From DASZBR01 sp035943935 (GTDB taxonomy: Bacteria > Pseudomonadota > Gammaproteobacteria > DASZBR01), in contig DASZBR010000021.1 in NCBI GenBank assembly GCA_035943935.1, positions 1 to 64,000 of the forward strand: a stretch of DNA of 64,000 nucleotides, given 5' to 3'. The stretch's first letter is position 1. Each line of letters begins with the position of its first letter. Both the position numbers and the translations under genes were made by a program. Under the pieces are notes generated by a model. The model was given only the letters and a program-made list of their open reading frames with translations, was not told the origin of the DNA and searched no databases. Positions 59,640-64,000 of the stretch are shown here, piece after piece.

Positions 59640-59873
59640 ATGGAAATGGACTTAAATCTTAAGTTATTAGCAGAAGGGCTGAAGCGCAATAATATTGCGG
59701 CAGTTCAAAAAGCGATCAAAGCAGGCGTCGAAGTGAATACGGTTTTTAATCTCGGCGGTCACATGACAACACCGCTTCGATTCGCGCTCGAAAGTGCCAA
59801 TCTCAAATTAATTTCATTGTTGATCAAATCCGGTGCGCGAATTCCAAATGCGCAGCGTGAAGTTGTTCATTAA
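59640..59873 (+). CDS. Short ankyrin-like protein
   Basis: A 77-residue protein starting at ATG 59640 with GGGAG seven bases upstream. It carries one to two ankyrin-type repeats (NIAAVQKAIKAGVEVN; TPLRFALESANLKLISLLIKSGARI). Such repeats mediate protein contacts. The small size suggests a truncated protein or a small binding module. Coupled to the next ORF after 11 bases. Placed directly behind tRNA-Thr. Eukaryote-like repeats are frequent in Legionellales effectors, but this alone is weak evidence. Confidence 0.7.
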   Translation: MEMDLNLKLLAEGLKRNNIAAVQKAIKAGVEVNTVFNLGGHMTTPLRFALESANLKLISLLIKSGARIPNAQREVVH

Positions 59874-59884
59874 GGGAGTTAGTT

Positions 59885-60286
59885 ATGCCTAGCAACAGAG
59901 ATGGTACGTTTTTTCAAAAAGATCCCACCAAAGATTTAGTTAAAGCAGTTGAAATCGGTGATCTTAAAACGGTTAAATCGATACTTGAAAAATATCCTAC
60001 GATGGCCCATAAGGTAATTGAACTGGGTGAAGGAAAAGACGACACAACACTTCTCTATCTTGCAGTGGAACATTCTCAGCCACAGGTCGCTTACTACCTA
60101 CTCACCTTTCCTCATGTCGGTGTTAAGCGTAATGGTCATGATATACGCATTGATGCTGAGAATAAGCATACACAAAAAAACACTGACGCAAGCAGAGAAG
60201 TTTGCGAGGTGCTTGATGGTGCGCAGCATAAGAAATTGTCTCAACAAGAATTGCCAGGGTCTAAAACATTCAGAGGTAAAGCATAA
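59885..60286 (+). CDS. Ankyrin-like protein, 133 residues
   Basis: Ribosome site AAGGGAG before ATG 59885. The N-terminal half has ankyrin-type helices (DLVKAVEIGDLKTVKSILEKYP; TTLLYLAVEHSQPQVAYYLLTFP). The C-terminal third is polar and basic with a long Gln/Asn/Lys-rich stretch. There is no signal peptide. Follows the shorter ankyrin-like gene after 11 bases, likely one transcript, and ends four bases from the convergent aldolase gene. The pair may derive from a split longer ankyrin protein. Confidence 0.7.
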   Translation: MPSNRDGTFFQKDPTKDLVKAVEIGDLKTVKSILEKYPTMAHKVIELGEGKDDTTLLYLAVEHSQPQVAYYLLTFPHVGVKRNGHDIRIDAENKHTQKNTDASREVCEVLDGAQHKKLSQQELPGSKTFRGKA

Positions 60287-60290
60287 TAAT

Positions 60291-60980
60291 CTAGTTGTTC
60301 ACCCATCTTTTCCACGCATGCCAATCGCGTTCGCCTAAATTTTTCTCAAAATTAAGCAAATCATGCACCGTTTTTTCGCAAATTTCTTTCGAGGGAATAA
60401 TATATTTTTTGCCCATCGATAATATTTTACACTGCGTTTCACAGGCTTTTTGTAAATGGTGTGTATAAAACATGGCTTCTTGGATAGTTCTACCCGCCGT
60501 AATAAATCCGTGATTTCTTAATAGAGCGACATAGTTTTTAGCTAAATCAGAAATTAATTTATTTCCCTGCTGATCATCCAATGCAAGAGAATCATAATCG
60601 TGATAGCTAATTTTATTATAGAAATGCAATGCCCATTGGCTGATGGGTAATAGGCCCTCTTCTAATGCAGAAACGGCTAGGGTATCTGGTGTGTGTAAAT
60701 GAAAAATAGCGTTAATATCAGGGCGGTGCGTATATATAGAACCGTGAATTACATAACCTGTTTTATTATATTGATATTCTTCGCCTTCTATTACTTTTCC
60801 GTCTAGTGTTACTTTGATGAGATTCTCTGTCTCTACTTCATTAAAGCGCAATCCAAACGGGTTAATATAAAAAGCGCCAGGATCTTGTTCATCGCGCACA
60901 GAAAGATGCGTGTACGTATGATCGTCATAGCCTAATTTAGCTAGAATTTTATATGCAGTGGCTAAGTTATGTTTGGGCAT
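60291..60980 (-). CDS. Class II aldolase/adducin family protein
   Basis: A 229-residue protein with NPFGLRFNEVE near the N-terminus, the metal-binding FHLHTPDT motif (His-x-His) near 93-100, and a third His in LLRNHGFITAGRT. These are the zinc ligands of the class II aldolase family (fuculose-phosphate aldolase, AraD, and related). The substrate cannot be told from the sequence. Followed three bases upstream in the genome by two small lipoprotein genes on the same strand. Confidence 0.87.
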   Translation of the reverse strand: MPKHNLATAYKILAKLGYDDHTYTHLSVRDEQDPGAFYINPFGLRFNEVETENLIKVTLDGKVIEGEEYQYNKTGYVIHGSIYTHRPDINAIFHLHTPDTLAVSALEEGLLPISQWALHFYNKISYHDYDSLALDDQQGNKLISDLAKNYVALLRNHGFITAGRTIQEAMFYTHHLQKACETQCKILSMGKKYIIPSKEICEKTVHDLLNFEKNLGERDWHAWKRWVNN

Positions 60981-60982
60981 GT

Positions 60983-61180
60983 TTAAAAGTTATGTATGGT
61001 GGATGGAACGAACGTGGGACTCAAATTAGGTTGTGGTGGAGCTTGAGTCGGTTTTTGAAATTCTAAGGTCGTGGTTTTTGTTGGATGCACGACGTCTACT
61101 TGGCTATCTAACGGAGTTGGCGCTTTTACACAACCCGTTAAAGTAGTTAATACGACGAGCGGAAGTAAATATTTAAGCAT
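60983..61180 (-). CDS. Small lipoprotein, paralogue 2
   Basis: 65 residues from ATG 61180, which begins a lipoprotein signal peptide (MLKYLLPLVVLTTLTGC, Cys at 17). The mature part is Pro/Thr/Gln-rich with no domain. The signal peptide closely resembles that of the neighbour at 61173-61415 (MRKYLLPLCGLVVLTGC), so the two are probably paralogues at least in that part. Overlaps the neighbour by eight bases. A longer frame upstream of 61180 is not supported. Confidence 0.65.
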   Translation of the reverse strand: MLKYLLPLVVLTTLTGCVKAPTPLDSQVDVVHPTKTTTLEFQKPTQAPPQPNLSPTFVPSTIHNF

Positions 61181-61415
61181 GGGTTGCGTCTCTTGTGCCA
61201 TCTTCTTTAGCGATGAGTGGCTTGTATCCCGAAGAACGTATATCCGGATGTCTTGAGCTGACAGGTGTTGAGGGAATAGTGGGTCTTGCATTCGAATAAT
61301 AGGTTGTCGGTTGCAGAGGAGCGGTATTGTAATACTTCTCGTCGCCCGGATAACGATGATTCATGCAACCCGTGAGTACAACAAGTCCGCAGAGCGGAAG
61401 TAAGTATTTACGCAT
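61173..61415 (-). CDS. Small lipoprotein, paralogue 1
   Basis: 80 residues with signal peptide and lipobox LTGC (Cys at 17). The mature part is Tyr/Pro/Ser/Thr-rich, likely disordered or surface-exposed, without a known domain. Start overlaps the end of the BrkB-like gene by eight bases; its end overlaps the next lipoprotein gene by eight. The four genes from the S1/P1 nuclease to the aldolase are close enough to form one transcript. Confidence 0.68.
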   Translation of the reverse strand: MRKYLLPLCGLVVLTGCMNHRYPGDEKYYNTAPLQPTTYYSNARPTIPSTPVSSRHPDIRSSGYKPLIAKEDGTRDATHA

Positions 61416-62199
61416 CTTTTCGTCTCCTATAAGCGTGAGTCAGAGCATAGCTTATCTCTGCGCCAAATAAAATGATCAGCCATACAATATAAAGCCACGT
61501 TAAAAAGATAGGGACAATGGCTACTGCGCCATAGTAGAGATTATAAGTGGGGAAATAGAATAGATATAACGCAAAGCCTTTTTTCGCGAGCTCAAACAAT
61601 CCTGCTGCAATGAAACCGGCAATAATCCCATTTTTAAACGGGACATGACAATTAGGAATGGCAATATAAAAAAAGCTGAAAATGATCACTGACGCCAACA
61701 TCGGCAACGAAGACGAAATCATATGCAGATAGGGCATGATAATTAAAATTGCACTTAATAAAATGGGGGATAATAGTAGCACGATCCAGTAGAGCAGAAA
61801 TCCATAAATTCGTTTTCGGTGTTGCTGCACATTCCAGATAGCATTAAAGGCAATTTCCATATTAAAGATCATCAAAACAGCCGTAATAATTAAAAACAGT
61901 GAGCCTATAATAGACAAATTTGTCGTGTGTCCTACAAAAGTTTGGATATAATTTTTGATCAGACTGCCTGAGGAGGGAATGAAATTGCTAAAAATAAAAT
62001 CTTGAATACGTACAGCATAATGCTGATAACTCGGAAAAAAAGAAAAGATAGATAAACTGACTGCCGCTAAAGGCACGAGTGATAAGAGCGACGTATAGGC
62101 CAGAGATGCAGCACGACTGGCGCAATTATCCTCATAATAAAATCGTCGAAAAAGATTTTTGATAAAATTGATAAAGTTAATAAACTTTAAAAAAATCAT
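61408..62199 (-). CDS. YihY/BrkB family membrane protein
   Basis: A 263-residue inner-membrane protein with six hydrophobic segments. The family pattern CASRAASLAYTSLLSLVPLAAVSLSIFSFFP near the N-terminus and FLTWLYIVWLIILFGAEISYALTHA at the end is clear. The family was named from an early ribonuclease BN claim that was later withdrawn; the true role is unknown. Overlaps the lipoprotein gene downstream; seven bases after the S1/P1 nuclease gene. Confidence 0.9.
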   Translation of the reverse strand: MIFLKFINFINFIKNLFRRFYYEDNCASRAASLAYTSLLSLVPLAAVSLSIFSFFPSYQHYAVRIQDFIFSNFIPSSGSLIKNYIQTFVGHTTNLSIIGSLFLIITAVLMIFNMEIAFNAIWNVQQHRKRIYGFLLYWIVLLLSPILLSAILIIMPYLHMISSSLPMLASVIIFSFFYIAIPNCHVPFKNGIIAGFIAAGLFELAKKGFALYLFYFPTYNLYYGAVAIVPIFLTWLYIVWLIILFGAEISYALTHAYRRRKDA

Positions 62200-62205
62200 A
62201 CTGTT

Positions 62206-62982
62206 TTATCCTAATAAGGCGTTGAGTTCATTCGCGAGTCGATACCCTGCCAATGCTAACTGCTGTTTAACAAGGGTTTGTGACTGATCTTGTGTCTTTG
62301 CAATTTCAAAACTTTCATCGACCCAATCTTGTGGATTTAAATCCATTGCTTTATTTCCGAAATAACTTTCGGGATATTGTGTTTGAATTTCTTCAGCAAA
62401 ACATTTTGCGCGTTGTGCTTTGCTGGGAGAGATGCCGCAGTGCTCATCAAATAAGCCTAATCCGTTATCCCAGTTTGCATGTAAATGATTGGGTTCCGCA
62501 TTTCCACCATTATCGCCATTAGGATAATTTTTACTGAAGAAATTAATGCAGTGCAGCGGTTGGTGAGCGTCGCCTGTTAAGTGCAATAAAAATCTTATAA
62601 AAAAAGCTTTTTCATATTGATTAGTCTTTGGGTTTTTTAATACCGCAATGCTTTGATTTAATGCCCACACAAGATTAGGTGTTTGCGCAGGCGTTGTGGG
62701 TGTACCGTCGAGTGAGTAGGGCGTGTTATCAAAATGCCAACTGTCATACGCATGTACACCGTCCATTTTTAAATAATCCGCCCAGCCATTGGCGGTTTGG
62801 AAAGTGCTGCTATACGGATAAGCATTGGATAAATACTGTATCAACAGCATGGATTTTTCTTTGGCTTGTGGTGAGAGATGTTCATAGGCAATTTCGCCAA
62901 TAACACGATGACCCATTGAATTCCATGAATAGGCAGAAAAAGAAAATAACGTTAAGACTAGAACCAATAAATAAGATCTCAT
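62206..62982 (-). CDS. S1/P1 family secreted nuclease
   Basis: A 258-residue protein with a signal peptide (cleavage after AYS, about residue 19) that leaves WNSMGHRVIGEIAYEHL, where the N-terminal Trp and His are zinc ligands. Further ligands lie in DSWHFDNTPY, HLTGDAHQPLHC and HLHANWDNGLG, the S1/P1 pattern. These enzymes cut single-stranded DNA and RNA and remove 3'-phosphates. Likely periplasmic or secreted, for nutrient salvage or host contact. Starts one base after the DsrE-like gene's stop. Confidence 0.93.
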   Translation of the reverse strand: MRSYLLVLVLTLFSFSAYSWNSMGHRVIGEIAYEHLSPQAKEKSMLLIQYLSNAYPYSSTFQTANGWADYLKMDGVHAYDSWHFDNTPYSLDGTPTTPAQTPNLVWALNQSIAVLKNPKTNQYEKAFFIRFLLHLTGDAHQPLHCINFFSKNYPNGDNGGNAEPNHLHANWDNGLGLFDEHCGISPSKAQRAKCFAEEIQTQYPESYFGNKAMDLNPQDWVDESFEIAKTQDQSQTLVKQQLALAGYRLANELNALLG

Positions 62983-63509
62983 TATCCTGCTTTAGCGGTG
63001 GGTTTTAATTTTTTAAGTCGCGCGTTGAGTTTCATGCCTTGATCGTCGAGATAACGTATTATAGTGCTGCGCATTTTGGTAAACCCTTCAGACGGATGAA
63101 AATTAATTAATTTTAAAGCAATATTTTCAAATTCGGCTAAGCGTTCACAGGTATCCCATACAAATGTTTTCGCACGCACATCACCCAATACGGCAATTTC
63201 TTTTACGCCAGCATCCAATAGCATTCCGATCGCTTGGTCAGTGGCTGCCAATAATCCTCCACAGGCAAAAAAGGACGCTTCGAAAATATCGTCGGGTGTG
63301 ATCACTAATCGGCCGCCGTAATCATGGATGCTGTAATTTTCACCGGCAGGGATTTTGAGGACTTCAGTATTTTGGGCAACGTAGGGTTCAATGATATAGA
63401 TGGTGATCGACGCGTAATGCTTCAATATCAGCATCAAGTAAATATAGAGATCGCTCGTTGCCGCAGGATTGGAAAATACTTCATCATCTTGCATCGTTGT
63501 TTCCGCCAT
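62982..63509 (-). CDS. Unknown protein in DsrE/Tus-like cluster
   Basis: A 175-residue soluble protein with an alpha/beta pattern (ASITIYIIEPYVAQ; EIAVLGDVRAKTFVWDTCERLAEFENIALKLINF) and a basic tail (KLNARLKKLKPTAKAG). It overlaps the TusC-like gene upstream by 26 bases. ATG 63494 (with GGAAAC upstream) is an equally good start. It does not match TusB by length or sequence as far as can be seen, although it occupies TusB's place. Function unknown. Confidence 0.6.
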   Translation of the reverse strand: MAETTMQDDEVFSNPAATSDLYIYLMLILKHYASITIYIIEPYVAQNTEVLKIPAGENYSIHDYGGRLVITPDDIFEASFFACGGLLAATDQAIGMLLDAGVKEIAVLGDVRAKTFVWDTCERLAEFENIALKLINFHPSEGFTKMRSTIIRYLDDQGMKLNARLKKLKPTAKAG

Positions 63510-63813
63510 TCAATTGCTCGGCTAAGTCTACCAGTTCGTCGTAATTTATCAAACCAGGATCTTTAATATGATAAATATGGGAGGGGGGGAGCTTGTCTGT
63601 CTCGACAACCATAATTTTAACGCCAAATTCAGGTAATCCTAAAAACTGTTTTGCGTGCATTTTATTTTTTTTGATGTGGTGATGAGTGGCATGGGAGAGG
63701 GTGACGGTAACCTGATCAGATAAAGTACTGGCAGCCAAAATATAATCCAGATCAAATTCAAAATACTGAGCGTCTTCTATGACAATATTAAAAGATTTAT
63801 CTAAATATGACAT
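63484..63813 (-). CDS. DsrE/TusC-like protein
   Basis: A 109-residue protein resembling TusC in order: DLDYILAASTLSDQVTVTL, then KQFLGLPEFGVKIMVVE, matching the pattern ALLATSALTDDLAVFF and FKLLGLYDIEQCWVC in E. coli TusC. The Cys of that segment is replaced (VMVVE-type sequence). TusBCD passes sulfur for 2-thiouridine in tRNA. Overlaps the TusD-like gene by 17 bases. Relationship is weak and inferred by context. Confidence 0.6.
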   Translation of the reverse strand: MSYLDKSFNIVIEDAQYFEFDLDYILAASTLSDQVTVTLSHATHHHIKKNKMHAKQFLGLPEFGVKIMVVETDKLPPSHIYHIKDPGLINYDELVDLAEQLNGGNNDAR

Positions 63814-64000
63814 GGCGGTCTGCTTGTACTATGGCATGAATATATTGGGTCAGGCTTAAAGATTGTATTTTTTTTTGTTTAGGCTTAGGTCTTAATGTGC
63901 TGCAAACGCCTAAATTAATATTTAAATTTTCGAAGGGCGAGGGGATATCTGCATGTGATACGCCAGACTCATAGAAAAATAGTTGAGTAATCTTATGGCC
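63797..64000 (-). CDS. TusD/DsrE-like protein, C-terminal part (cut by window end)
   Basis: Open frame entering from the window end: 67 codons and stop at 63797. It starts HKITQLFFYESGVSHADI, then LGVCSTLRPK with a Cys at the place of TusD's active Cys region, and ends SLTQYIHAIVQADRHVIF, like the TusD C-terminus. The N-terminal half lies outside the window. Its stop overlaps the start of the TusC-like gene. Confidence 0.65.
   Translation of the reverse strand, partial: GHKITQLFFYESGVSHADIPSPFENLNINLGVCSTLRPKPKQKKIQSLSLTQYIHAIVQADRHVIFR

Noticed and set aside
59441..59689. Minus-strand frame across tRNA-Thr
   Set aside because: It reads the complement of the tRNA; no ribosome site.
1..64000. 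CRISPR arrays, rRNA genes, transposase genes or prophage genes
   Set aside because: No regularly spaced repeats, rRNA sequence, transposase or phage structural gene was recognised.

Overview
The window reads as chromosome of an AT-rich gammaproteobacterium, most likely a host-associated member of the order Legionellales (Legionella/Coxiella/Rickettsiella/Berkiella side). The housekeeping genes are gammaproteobacterial in type and order: rpsB-tsf-pyrH-frr, perM-hda, mrp-dcd, and prfB with its +1 frameshift. Between them sit F-box-like proteins, ankyrin-like ORFs, a C-terminal CaaX protein and small membrane proteins. Several of these lie behind a tandem cTTAA element of the kind PmrA binds upstream of Dot/Icm effector genes in Legionella and Coxiella. 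The genus cannot be fixed from the sequence alone.

Layout. 1-7626: dut with a small unknown ORF behind a PmrA-like promoter, pepN and a small MscS channel, then ugd-galU-der. 7656-10489: an accessory cluster of five small membrane proteins, three with their own PmrA-like promoter and terminator. 10494-19289: polA, rph, gmk, prfC, a lipoprotein, rlmKL and a tandem-receiver response regulator. 19295-21274: two unrecognised genes and a long palindromic repeat. 21275-25376: frr, pyrH, tsf and rpsB, then map divergently. 25436-29425: a TumE/TumA-type toxin-antitoxin pair, three tandem lipocalin-like paralogues and an MFS exporter. 29413-44476: zapE, hydrolase, ABC exporter, hemH, mrp, dcd, ihfB, perM, hda, prfB, lysS, a lone pheS, a Trm112-like gene, gshA and gshB. 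44501-49360: an F-box/membrane protein, then a four-gene cell-envelope sugar operon (ArnT-like, ArnE/F-like, ArnA dehydrogenase-like, glycosyltransferase) directly behind tRNA-Lys. 49460-51089: a phosphate transporter pair. 51076-55192: two tandem copies of a two-gene module (ADYAWH-domain protein plus F-box/membrane protein), each behind a PmrA-like box. 55252-64000: putA, OmpA-like lipoprotein, unknown protein, tRNA-Thr, two ankyrin-like ORFs, class II aldolase, two lipoproteins, BrkB-like protein, S1/P1 nuclease and a DsrE/Tus-like cluster cut by the window end.

The most interesting signal is a candidate effector regulon. Six promoters share the form cTTAA-N6-cTTAA, and in five of them a -10 hexamer begins exactly 16 bases after the second half-site starts. 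They drive dut plus a small ORF, three small membrane proteins, and the two F-box/ADYAWH modules. One ADYAWH protein ends in CVIC, a CaaX prenylation motif that bacteria do not use themselves. No Dot/Icm or PmrAB genes lie in the window, so the effector role is inferred.
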